Origin: Pseudomonas atagonensis
GTDB taxonomy: Bacteria; Pseudomonadota; Gammaproteobacteria; Pseudomonadales; Pseudomonadaceae
Length of the DNA stretch: 64,000 bases
Direction of reading: 5' to 3'
Assembly: GCF_011369485.1 (NCBI RefSeq)
Contig: NZ_VXCA01000011.1
Location: forward strand, 1 to 64,000
The notes under the pieces are model-generated. The model was not told the DNA's origin, did not search any database, and saw nothing but the letters and a program-made list of their open reading frames with translations. The translations under genes were made by a program, and so were the position numbers. Positions 19,926-27,366 of this stretch are shown here, piece after piece (position 1 is the first letter of the stretch; the number at the start of each line of letters is the position of its first letter).

Positions 19926-20858
19926 CTAGCTGATATCTGCTGCTTTGATCCGGTCGACTACCCGGGATGCCAGGTCATCAGGACGGAATTTGGCCAGGAA
20001 GTCATCGGCACCGACTTTCTTGACCATCGCCTGATTGAATACCCCGGACAACGAAGTATGCAGGATGATATGAAGCTTTTGCATGCGCGGGTCGCTGCGG
20101 ATCTCCGCCGTCAGGGTGTACCCGTCCATCTCCGGCATCTCGATGTCGGAGATCATCATCAGGAACTCTTCTTCCGGCTTTTTGCCCTCGTCGACCAGCT
20201 TGCGCAGGTAATCCAGCGCCTGCTTGCCGTCGTTCAGCGCCACCACTTCGACGCCGACCGTCTGCAGGCAACGCGTGACTTGCTTGCGTGCCACCGACGA
20301 GTCATCGACCGTCAGCACCCGCAGCGACAACGCCTTGCTCTGGGTCTCGACATCGACCACACCCACCGAAATCGCTTCAGGTGTCGGCGCAACTTCCGCC
20401 AGCACTTTCTCGACGTCGATGATTTCGACTAACTGATTGTCCACCCGAGTCACAGCGGTCAGGTAATGATCGCGTCCCGTGCCCTTGGGCGGCGGATGAA
20501 TCTCCTCCCAGTTCATGTTGACGATGCGCTCCACCGAGCGGACCAGGAAACCCTGGGTCTTGGTGTTGTACTCCGTGATGATCACGAACGGACTGTTCTT
20601 GTCTTTCAACGCACCCGAGCCGGTTGCCATTGCCAGATCAAGGATCGGAATGGTCGCCCCCCGAATATTCGCCACCCCGCACACGACAGGACTGGACTTG
20701 GGCATCAACGTCAGCGACGGGCATTGCAGCACTTCCCGCACCTTGAACACGTTGATTCCGTAGAGCTGCTGACCGTCGAGACGGAACAACAACAGCTCCA
20801 GGCGATTCTGCCCCACCAGTTGCGTGCGCTGGTTTACCGAATCCATTACACCAGCCAT
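19926..20858 (-). CDS. cheV: Chemotaxis coupling protein CheV
   Basis: CheW-like coupling domain (about residues 15-165) fused to a receiver domain (about 185-305), 310 residues in all. The receiver has TVDDSSVARKQV and phospho-acceptor Asp near 236 in MISDIEMPEMDG. CheV links chemoreceptors to CheA and can be phosphorylated, tuning signalling. The ATG at 20858 (MAGVMDSVNQRTQLVG) matches the usual CheV start and has a ribosome site taggag; an upstream ATG at 20906 does not. Divergent from flgA. Confidence 0.95.
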   Translation of the reverse strand: MAGVMDSVNQRTQLVGQNRLELLLFRLDGQQLYGINVFKVREVLQCPSLTLMPKSSPVVCGVANIRGATIPILDLAMATGSGALKDKNSPFVIITEYNTKTQGFLVRSVERIVNMNWEEIHPPPKGTGRDHYLTAVTRVDNQLVEIIDVEKVLAEVAPTPEAISVGVVDVETQSKALSLRVLTVDDSSVARKQVTRCLQTVGVEVVALNDGKQALDYLRKLVDEGKKPEEEFLMMISDIEMPEMDGYTLTAEIRSDPRMQKLHIILHTSLSGVFNQAMVKKVGADDFLAKFRPDDLASRVVDRIKAADIS

Positions 20859-20913
20859 GCCCAGACTCCTACACCAACGCCAAGTGTTGTTGCGACGCAC
20901 ATTCATTGCTAAA

Positions 20914-20929
20914 CGGCACGGCGCTTGCT
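20914..20929 (+). promoter_or_regulatory. Sigma-54 promoter of flgA
   Basis: CGGCACGGCGCTTGCT has GG at 20915-20916 and GC at 20927-20928, 10 bases apart. Transcription would begin about 20939-20941, right at the flgA ATG. In P. aeruginosa flgA is placed in the RpoN/FleQ tier, which fits. Confidence 0.8.
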
Positions 20930-20940
20930 TTTTAACTCGT

Positions 20941-21702
20941 ATGAACGCTCAAACGACATTTTTCCGACGCCTGACATCTCCCCTTCGCAGAGGGCTTTGC
21001 GCGGTGTCCGCCGTTTGCTTCTTTTTCGCTGGCAGCCCTGCCATTGCTGATGCGGTTACCTTGCCTGACATGCTTATCGGCGTCACTCAGGGCTTTCTTG
21101 AGTTCACCGTAGAAGACTATCTGGCAACCAGTCAAACGGAAGGCCGCTACGAAATCGAAGTAAACCAGCTCGACCCACGCATGCGCATGCCTACGTGCGA
21201 CAAGGAATTGACAGCGACACTGGAGAGTCCGGCACGCCCGTTGGGCCGGGTCACGGTCAAGGTTCGCTGTGAAGGCGCATCGCCCTGGACAGTGTTTGTA
21301 CCCGCTCAAGTCCGCCTGTTTCGCGAGATTGTCACGACCACCCGGCCGCTCAAACGCGCCGGGATTATCGAGCCGCAAGACGTGACCTTGCGCGAGCGCG
21401 ACGTCAGCACGATCAACCAGGGTTTCCTGACCTCGGTAGACGAAGCGATCGGGCAGAAATTAACCCGACCAACGGTCGCCGATCAGGTCATTACGCTGGT
21501 TCATCTGGAACAGGCCGAAGTCATTCGCAAGGGCGATCAGGTGGTCATCACCGCCCGCAGCGGCACACTGGCCGTGCGCATGCCGGGCGAGGCCCTGGCC
21601 AATGGCGGCTTGAAAGAACAGATTCGCGTGAAAAACCTCAACTCCCAACGGGTCATCAAGGCGCAAGTCACCGCGCCCGGCCAAGTGGAAGTGGCCATGT
21701 AA
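20941..21702 (+). CDS. flgA: Flagellar P-ring assembly chaperone FlgA
   Basis: Periplasmic chaperone needed to assemble the FlgI P ring. 253 residues from the ATG at 20941, with a signal peptide (RR in the n-region, hydrophobic core SAVCFFFAGSPA, cleavage near AIA-DAV). The SAF-domain portion (RAGIIEPQDVTLRERDV near 140) and C-terminal VRVKNLNSQRVIKAQV-type block (RVKNLNSQRVI) are characteristic. No ribosome site is visible, and the sigma-54 promoter just ahead predicts almost no 5' untranslated leader. An internal GTG preceded by agaggg exists but would truncate the charged part of the signal peptide. Confidence 0.92.
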   Translation: MNAQTTFFRRLTSPLRRGLCAVSAVCFFFAGSPAIADAVTLPDMLIGVTQGFLEFTVEDYLATSQTEGRYEIEVNQLDPRMRMPTCDKELTATLESPARPLGRVTVKVRCEGASPWTVFVPAQVRLFREIVTTTRPLKRAGIIEPQDVTLRERDVSTINQGFLTSVDEAIGQKLTRPTVADQVITLVHLEQAEVIRKGDQVVITARSGTLAVRMPGEALANGGLKEQIRVKNLNSQRVIKAQVTAPGQVEVAM

Positions 21703-21780
21703 TCGACCCATCAGAAAACTGGCGCCAACCTGAGCTGTTCCCTAAACTGTGCCGCAGCAGGACACGCGCCGACGCATGCA

Positions 21781-21800
21781 GGCTCATTGCTAAATGAGCC
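21781..21800 (+). terminator. Hairpin after flgA abutting the flgM promoter
   Basis: Stem ggctcatt / aatgagcc with loop gcta, followed by taaagttttt. It may terminate flgA transcripts; its 3' end touches the -35 region of the flgM promoter, so the T-rich tail and the promoter overlap. Confidence 0.55.
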
Positions 21801-21827
21801 TAAAGTTTTTCAGGGGATGGCCGAAAA
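21801..21827 (+). promoter_or_regulatory. Sigma-28 (FliA) promoter of flgMN
   Basis: TAAAGTTT, an 11-bp spacer, then GCCGAAAA, against the FliA consensus TAAAGTTT-N11-GCCGATAA (one mismatch). It lies 36 bp before the flgM ATG. FliA control of flgM gives the known feedback of the anti-sigma factor on its own target. Confidence 0.88.
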
Positions 21828-21862
21828 CATGGCAAGCGTCCAAATTCCCAGAGGTTTTTATC

Positions 21863-22189
21863 ATGGTCATCGATTTCAGCCGTTTGAACAGCTCCTCGTC
21901 ACTTACCGGTAGTACACGTACCAGCGCGCCCAAGGAAACCGCCGAAACCGGCACTTCCACAGCGCTGAATACCCCGGCCGAACAGGCCAGTACCGCAAAA
22001 AGCGGGGAATCGGTACACCTCAGCAATGAGGCTCAACAGTTGCAGAAGGTCACTGACAAGCTGCGCGATCAGCCTGCTGTCGACAAAGCCCGCGTGGCCG
22101 AGTTGAAAGCCGCGATTGCCGATGGCAGCTATAAAGTCGACAGCAACCGTGTAGCCAGCAAACTGCTCAACTTCGAAGCCCAGCGCTAG
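21863..22189 (+). CDS. flgM: Anti-sigma-28 factor FlgM
   Basis: Binds FliA until hook completion, then is exported. 108 residues from the ATG at 21863 (ribosome site gaggt). The N-terminal half is Ser/Thr-rich and expected to be disordered ([21 protein letters not shown]); the C-terminal half has the FliA-binding helices, including [16 protein letters not shown] and VASKLLNFE, the standard FlgM ending. It is followed by flgN and driven by a FliA promoter. Confidence 0.95.
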   Translation: MVIDFSRLNSSSSLTGSTRTSAPKETAETGTSTALNTPAEQASTAKSGESVHLSNEAQQLQKVTDKLRDQPAVDKARVAELKAAIADGSYKVDSNRVASKLLNFEAQR

Positions 22190-22237
22190 GCCTTGGCCAG
22201 CGCGAGGCTTTTGGACGCTTAAAACCCAAGGCCAGCC

Positions 22238-22705
22238 ATGCACGACACTAATTTATTGCAACTGATCATCGACGACTTTGCTCCAGCTCAAGATTTGCTG
22301 GAGTTATTGCAATCCGAGTCCCTCGCATTGCACGGTCGCGACATGCCTTTGCTGGAAGACATTCTGGCGCGCAAACAGGCGTTGATCGTTCAACTTGAAC
22401 AGCGTGGCCGCAAGCGCAGCGAAATCCTCACCAGCCTCAACCTGCCGACCAATCGTCAGGGGCTGGAACAACTGGCCAGCCAGTCGAGCGTCGGCGAGCA
22501 GTTGCTCAGCCAGAGCGACTTCCTCACCGACCTCATCGCGCAATGCCAGGCGGCCAACGTCAAAAATGGCCAGTCAATCATCATGCAGCAAGCTGCCACC
22601 TCCAATCAGTTGAAGATCCTCAACGGTGGTGAGCCGCCAGCGCTGTACGATGCCAGCGGCACCTTCTCCAAACTGCAGAAACCACGCGCGCTCAGCCAGG
22701 CGTGA
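22238..22705 (+). CDS. flgN: Flagellar export chaperone FlgN
   Basis: Cytoplasmic chaperone for the hook-junction proteins FlgK and FlgL. 155 residues, mostly helical with Gln/Leu-rich heptads (LLELLQSESLALHGRD, LEDILARKQALIVQLEQRG) and a C-terminal segment rich in Asn/Gln (QSIIMQQAATSNQ). It follows flgM by 48 bp, as is usual. Confidence 0.93.
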   Translation: MHDTNLLQLIIDDFAPAQDLLELLQSESLALHGRDMPLLEDILARKQALIVQLEQRGRKRSEILTSLNLPTNRQGLEQLASQSSVGEQLLSQSDFLTDLIAQCQAANVKNGQSIIMQQAATSNQLKILNGGEPPALYDASGTFSKLQKPRALSQA

Positions 22706-22800
22706 TGCGTTCTTCCATGCTTGCGCCCTATCAACACGTGATACATGCTGGCAAAATGCTGGCTAGTCATAGTCGAATTTTGTCTGGAGATTGATTAACC

Positions 22801-23535
22801 GTGTCCCATGATGACGCTCCGCAGCCCCCAAAGGTGCTCACCACGCCCCTGGAGATCTCCAGCAACCTGCGCCAGCTGCAAGAAAGCCATGATCCGCTGA
22901 TCATCACCTTCCATGAACGCAGTCAGCGCTTTCAGAGTTATCTGATCGAAGTCGACCGCGAGTCTGCCACGCTGAAATTTGACGAAATGATCCCGCGTGA
23001 CGGCGAACGCTTCCTCGAAGCGGGCGAACCGTTCAAGGTCGAGGGCTTCCATGACGGCGTGCGTATCGCTTGGGAATGCACCGGCACACTGACCATCAAG
23101 GACGCCGACGGCGACCGCTTTTACGTCGGCGACCTGCCCACCGAAGTGGTTTACCACCAGCGCCGCAACGCCTTTCGCGCCGCACTGAAACTGACCGATC
23201 TGGTCAGCGTCGTGCTCGGTGGCGAAAAGCTCAAGGCACCGATCGACGGCAAGCTGCTGGATATTTCTGCCACCGGCTGCAAACTGCGCTTCGAAGGCGA
23301 CATCACTGACCGCCTGCAACTGGGCCAGGTCTACGATCGCCTGATCGCCCCGCCGCTGTTCGGCAATCAACCTGTGTCAGTCGAACTGCGCTATCTGCAC
23401 TTCGAAGAAAAACTCAACATCACCTTCGCCGGCCTGCGCTTCCACAACATCAGCGGCCCGGCCGCGCGCAACGTCGAGCGTTTCGTTTATCAGTTACAGC
23501 GTGAAGCACGGCGTTTCGACAAAGACGACCTCTGA
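22801..23535 (+). CDS. flgZ: PilZ-domain flagellar brake protein (FlgZ/YcgR)
   Basis: Cyclic-di-GMP receptor that slows the flagellum. 244 residues: N-terminal YcgR-type domain (about 15-115) then a PilZ domain, with the c-di-GMP motif RNAFR near residue 122 and DISATG near 154. FlgZ is the name used in Pseudomonas for the gene after flgMN. The start is a GTG with ggag 11 bases upstream. It may share the flgM promoter, as the gap after flgN is 95 bp with no terminator. Confidence 0.9.
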   Translation: MSHDDAPQPPKVLTTPLEISSNLRQLQESHDPLIITFHERSQRFQSYLIEVDRESATLKFDEMIPRDGERFLEAGEPFKVEGFHDGVRIAWECTGTLTIKDADGDRFYVGDLPTEVVYHQRRNAFRAALKLTDLVSVVLGGEKLKAPIDGKLLDISATGCKLRFEGDITDRLQLGQVYDRLIAPPLFGNQPVSVELRYLHFEEKLNITFAGLRFHNISGPAARNVERFVYQLQREARRFDKDDL

Positions 23536-23551
23536 GTCGAACGCAAAAAAG

Positions 23552-23585
23552 AAAGGGCAGTCCTTGGCGGGACTGCCCTTTTTTA
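23552..23585 (+). terminator. Intrinsic terminator of flgZ
   Basis: Stem aaagggcagtcc / ggactgcccttt followed by T residues, 16 bp after the stop codon. Confidence 0.94.
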
Positions 23586-23620
23586 TTTCAAACCCGAATA
23601 CCCGATTTTGTAATGAATAC

Positions 23621-23754
23621 CTGTGGCGAGGGGATTTATCCCCGATAGGGCGCGAAGCGCCCTCAAAACCATTAAATGCGGTGTATCAGTAAAATCCGGT
23701 AGCCAAGACTGGGGCCACTTCGTGTCCCAACGGGGATAAATCCCCTCGCCACAG
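23621..23754. repeat. Long paired repeat (ctgtggcgaggggatttatc family)
   Basis: Inverted copies ctgtggcgaggggatttatc and gataaatcccctcgccacag enclose an inner hairpin (agggcgc/gcgccct) and unrelated spacer. The same family with a different spacer is at 48751-48880. It lies between convergent genes. Confidence 0.9.
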
Positions 23755-23774
23755 GGAAACTCCATCGGCACCTG

Positions 23775-25163
23775 TTAAGGTCGAGCGCCACTGATGTCCG
23801 GCGTCGGCTTGTCACTGCCATCATCCGGCTCAGCCTCTGCCGGTGGCTCAGGCTGCACTTGCGGCTCCGGATCAGGTTGCGGATCAGGTTCAGGCGTAAC
23901 CGTGTTCTGCATCTGCTCCTGCACCACCTGTTCATCCACCCGCGGATCGAGCGCAGCCACCAACGGTGAACTGGACATGCTGTCCGGCATGGCCACGTGA
24001 TGCAGCGGCGCATCGTCGACCTGATGCAGATTGGTCACGGCTTTCGGGCGGATCCGCCACACCAGCACCAGCGCAAAGAAACTGAAGAACGCGTAAAGGC
24101 TCTGGCTGCCGAACAACTTCATCAGCACACCCGCCAGCAACGGCCCGATACTCGCGCCCACCCCGTAGGTCACCAGCAGCATCGCCGTCAGCGACACTCG
24201 ACGATCGCCCTCGACGTGGTCATTGGAGAACGCTACGGCCAGCGGATACAGGCAGAATTGCACCAGCGAGCACAGGAAGCCCACTACAAATAGTACTTCC
24301 AGCGGCACCTGCGGCAGTATCGCCAAGGGCAACGCCGCCACCGCGAGAAACCCGGCAAAACAGCGAATCAGCAATGCCCGGTCGTAACGGTCGGACAACC
24401 AGCCCAACGGCCACTGCACCAACAGTCCGGCGAAGATGCAGCTACCCATGAACAGACCGACCTGTTCGGTCGACAGCCCTTGCTGCGAGGCATACAACGG
24501 CGCCAGACCGTAGAACGAGCCAATGATCAAACCGGCACCGAGCACCGTGCTCAGCGACTGCGGCACACGCTTGATAAAGAACCGAGGCTCCATCGGCGCA
24601 GGATGCAGCGGTGCCGGGTGAATGCGTCGGGTCAGTGCCACGGGCACCAGACACAAGGCGAAGCACAGGGCGACCAGCATCAGCAGCTCAAGCCCCAGTC
24701 CCGGGTGCATGACCAGAATCAACTGACCCAACACCAGCCCCAGGTACGAGGCGATCATGTAACCGCTAAAGACCAGCCCGCGCTGATTGGCATCGGCCTG
24801 CTCGTTGAGCCAGCTCTCGATCACCATGTACTGGCACATCATGCCCAGACCGACGATAGTCCGCAGCACCAGCCAGGCCGGCAGCCAGTCCACCAGACCA
24901 TGCCCGAGCACCGCCGCGCCGACGATCCCGGCACACGCCGAATACGCACGAATATGCCCGACCCGGGCGATCAACCGGTGACCGATCTTGCCGCCCAGAA
25001 CCAGACCGAAATAGTTGGCCGCCATCAGCGCACCGACCCACAGCCCGTCGACATGGTCGGCAGCCAGACGCAATGCCAGATAAGTAGATAGAAGGCCCGA
25101 GCCGATCAACATCATCAGCGAGGCGAAATACAGCGCTCGAAAGGATTTCCAGATTTGGCGCAT
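23775..25163 (-). CDS. MFS transporter, YcaD/YfkF-like
   Basis: Major facilitator superfamily permease of 462 residues. Twelve membrane helices can be traced from about residue 10 to 390, with the loop-2/3 motif GGKIGHRLIARVG near 57 and the loop-8/9 motif GWLSDRYDR near 253. The final ~75 residues are a cytoplasmic tail rich in Pro, Asp and Glu (DPQPDPEPQVQPEPP), unusual for the family. Substrate is unknown. The stop lies 20 bp from the end of a long inverted repeat. It appears to be a single-gene unit. Confidence 0.85.
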   Translation of the reverse strand: MRQIWKSFRALYFASLMMLIGSGLLSTYLALRLAADHVDGLWVGALMAANYFGLVLGGKIGHRLIARVGHIRAYSACAGIVGAAVLGHGLVDWLPAWLVLRTIVGLGMMCQYMVIESWLNEQADANQRGLVFSGYMIASYLGLVLGQLILVMHPGLGLELLMLVALCFALCLVPVALTRRIHPAPLHPAPMEPRFFIKRVPQSLSTVLGAGLIIGSFYGLAPLYASQQGLSTEQVGLFMGSCIFAGLLVQWPLGWLSDRYDRALLIRCFAGFLAVAALPLAILPQVPLEVLFVVGFLCSLVQFCLYPLAVAFSNDHVEGDRRVSLTAMLLVTYGVGASIGPLLAGVLMKLFGSQSLYAFFSFFALVLVWRIRPKAVTNLHQVDDAPLHHVAMPDSMSSSPLVAALDPRVDEQVVQEQMQNTVTPEPDPQPDPEPQVQPEPPAEAEPDDGSDKPTPDISGARP

Positions 25164-25193
25164 CGGCGTTCCGAGCGGCTCCTTGCAGTAAGT

Positions 25194-25219
25194 ATCGGGC
25201 TATCAAACGATAGCCCGAT
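25194..25219. other. Perfect hairpin between two minus-strand genes
   Basis: Arms atcgggctat and atagcccgat with a 6-base loop, after the glutamine-synthetase-like gene. No T tract follows on the minus strand, so termination is uncertain. Confidence 0.5.
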
Positions 25220-25231
25220 GGCGACAATTCG

Positions 25232-26575
25232 TCAGGCCTGGGCTGCTAGAACACGCCGTTCCCAGGGAGTGATTTCATCAAAGAAACTGGTCAACTCCAT
25301 GGTCTTCGAAGCGATGTAGCCTTCGATGAACTCCTCGCCGAACAGTTCCCTTGCCAATTGGCTACGTTTCAGACGTTCGAGTGCGGCATGCAAGGTACAC
25401 GGCAACGCAAGATTGTCCGGCACCTCGAACTCGCCCTGGATCGCCTCGGTCGGCTCCAGTTCGTGCTCGATGCCATGCAAACCGGCGGCCAGACTGGCGG
25501 CAATCGCCAGGTAAGGGTTGGCATCGGCACCAGGCAAACGGTTTTCCACCCGACGGGCGACCGGTGAACTGGCGGGAATCCGCAAGCCGGCGGCGCGATT
25601 GTCATGCGACCAGCAGGCATTGTTCGGCGACGCGTACGGATGGCACAGGCGCTGGTAAGAGTTCACGTTGGGTGCAAACAGTGCAGTGAAGTCAGCCATG
25701 CCCGCCTGCTGACCACCAATGAAGTGGCGGAACATCGCGGTCGGCTGACCGCTGTCATCACTGAAGACGTTCTTGCCCGTGGCGATGTCGACGAGGCTCT
25801 GGTGGATATGCATTGAGCTGCCCGGCGTATGCGCCAGCGGCTTGGCCATGCACACCACGGTCAGGCCATGCTTGAGCGCGACTTCCTTGAGCAAATGTTT
25901 GAACAGGAACGTCTGGTCGGCGAGCAACAGCGGATCACCGTGCAACAGGTTGATCTCGAACTGGCTGACGCCCATTTCGTGCATGAAGGTATCGCGCGGC
26001 AGACCGAGCGCCGCCATGCATTTATAGACTTCGCTGAAGAAGGGCCGCAGGCCATTGTTGGAACTGACGCTGAACGCCGACTGACCATCCTCGCGACGAC
26101 CGTCGAAGCCCACGGGCGGGCGGAACGGCTGGGTCGGATCGGTATTCGGCGCGAAGACAAAGAATTCCAGCTCGGTCGCCACCACCGGCGCCAGACCGCG
26201 CGCGGCGTAACGAGCAATGACTTTCTTCAGTTGGCCACGGGTCGACAGATTGGAGCTTTCACCGCTCAACTCATCGGCATCGCAAATGGCCAGGGCACGC
26301 GGCTCATCGCTCCACGGCAAAGGGTGAATCATGCTCGGCTCGGCCACCAGCGCCAGGTCGCCGTCATCGCTGCCGTAAAACCGCGCCGCCGGGTATCCCC
26401 CCATGATGCATTGCAGCAGCACACCCCGCGCCATCTGCAATCGCCGCCCTTCGAGGAAACCCTCGGCGGTCATCACTTTGCCCCGGGGTACGCCATTCAA
26501 ATCCGGCGTAACACATTCAATCTCATCAATGCCCGTCAATCGCTGCGCGAGTGAACGCTGGCCATCGGTTGTCAT
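25232..26575 (-). CDS. Glutamine synthetase family protein, probable gamma-glutamylpolyamine synthetase
   Basis: ATP-dependent ligase of the GlnA/PuuA family, 447 residues from the ATG at 26575 (ribosome site aagga). Visible motifs: metal and glutamate site VVATELEFFVF near 133, EINLLHGD, the ATP-site HIHQSL near 255, and NRAAGLRIPASS plus RVENRLPGADANPYLA near 330-360. Family members of this type in Pseudomonas (PauA/SpuB/SpuI) attach glutamate to putrescine, spermidine or other amines rather than to ammonia. It lacks the adenylylation-site region of housekeeping GlnA. No polyamine genes are adjacent, so the substrate is inference. Confidence 0.82.
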   Translation of the reverse strand: MTTDGQRSLAQRLTGIDEIECVTPDLNGVPRGKVMTAEGFLEGRRLQMARGVLLQCIMGGYPAARFYGSDDGDLALVAEPSMIHPLPWSDEPRALAICDADELSGESSNLSTRGQLKKVIARYAARGLAPVVATELEFFVFAPNTDPTQPFRPPVGFDGRREDGQSAFSVSSNNGLRPFFSEVYKCMAALGLPRDTFMHEMGVSQFEINLLHGDPLLLADQTFLFKHLLKEVALKHGLTVVCMAKPLAHTPGSSMHIHQSLVDIATGKNVFSDDSGQPTAMFRHFIGGQQAGMADFTALFAPNVNSYQRLCHPYASPNNACWSHDNRAAGLRIPASSPVARRVENRLPGADANPYLAIAASLAAGLHGIEHELEPTEAIQGEFEVPDNLALPCTLHAALERLKRSQLARELFGEEFIEGYIASKTMELTSFFDEITPWERRVLAAQA

Positions 26576-26673
26576 GACGCAATCCTTGTTATTGTGCGAG
26601 CCGCGAACGGCGACCCGTACAAAATAGGCTTCGGCTGTTCGGAATATCAAGCAGCGTCAAACAAAAAGGCCGG

Positions 26674-27366
26674 TCACGGCAAATAAAGGCTGAACACCCC
26701 GCCACCCAGCGGGCCGCCATTACGAATCTCAGTGCGTCCTTCAACGCCGTTGCGCTGATGCAGAGCGGCAATTCGATTGGCGAAATACAAGCCAAGCCCG
26801 GTGCTGCCGCTGCTGTGATTGATGCCTTGCACGTAATCGGCCTGACGCTCGAGCATCTCGGCCGGATATCCGTCGCCGTCGTCGTTGATGCTCAGCACCA
26901 GTTGCCCGGCCTCGTCGCTGACGGTGATCAGCAGCGACTCGCGGGCGTAGCGAATCGCATTGTTGATGCAATTACCCAGCACCGAGGCAATCAGCTCGCG
27001 ATCAAAGAAACCCAACGGGCTCAGCGGATCGACTTCATACGTCGCGATGATCCCGCGACTGGCAAACACTTCCTGGTGCGCTGCCAGTTGCGCTTCGATG
27101 AAATCATCCAGTTCGTGATAGGCCGGTTGCAGCGGCATCTGGTTGACGCCGAGCTTATATAAGCCGAGCAACTGCACCAGCATGCCGTTGAGGTGGGCGA
27201 ACTCGAAGTCGATCACGCCCTGCTCCGCGCCGCCGCGCTGTGCTTCGGGCAGGCGTGCCAGCCATTGGCTGTGGGCCTGCGTCAGCATCGCCAGCGAGTT
27301 CTTCATGTCGTGAACGGTGGAGGCGATCACCGTGGAAAAATCCAGTGCCTGCTTATCGTCGTTCAT
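26674..27366 (-). CDS. Soluble sensor histidine kinase
   Basis: Histidine kinase of 230 residues with no membrane helix or separate sensor domain. The start at 27366 overlaps the stop of the upstream receiver-TPR gene (ATGA), so the long upstream in-frame extension is rejected. The phospho-acceptor region reads VHDMKNSLAML near residues 18-28, with Ser in place of the usual Pro after the His box. HATPase motifs are intact: NCINNAIRYA near 137, DDGDGYP near 166 and GSTGLGLYFAN near 191. It is expected to phosphorylate the receiver of its operon partner. Signal and role are unknown. Confidence 0.85.
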   Translation of the reverse strand: MNDDKQALDFSTVIASTVHDMKNSLAMLTQAHSQWLARLPEAQRGGAEQGVIDFEFAHLNGMLVQLLGLYKLGVNQMPLQPAYHELDDFIEAQLAAHQEVFASRGIIATYEVDPLSPLGFFDRELIASVLGNCINNAIRYARESLLITVSDEAGQLVLSINDDGDGYPAEMLERQADYVQGINHSSGSTGLGLYFANRIAALHQRNGVEGRTEIRNGGPLGGGVFSLYLP

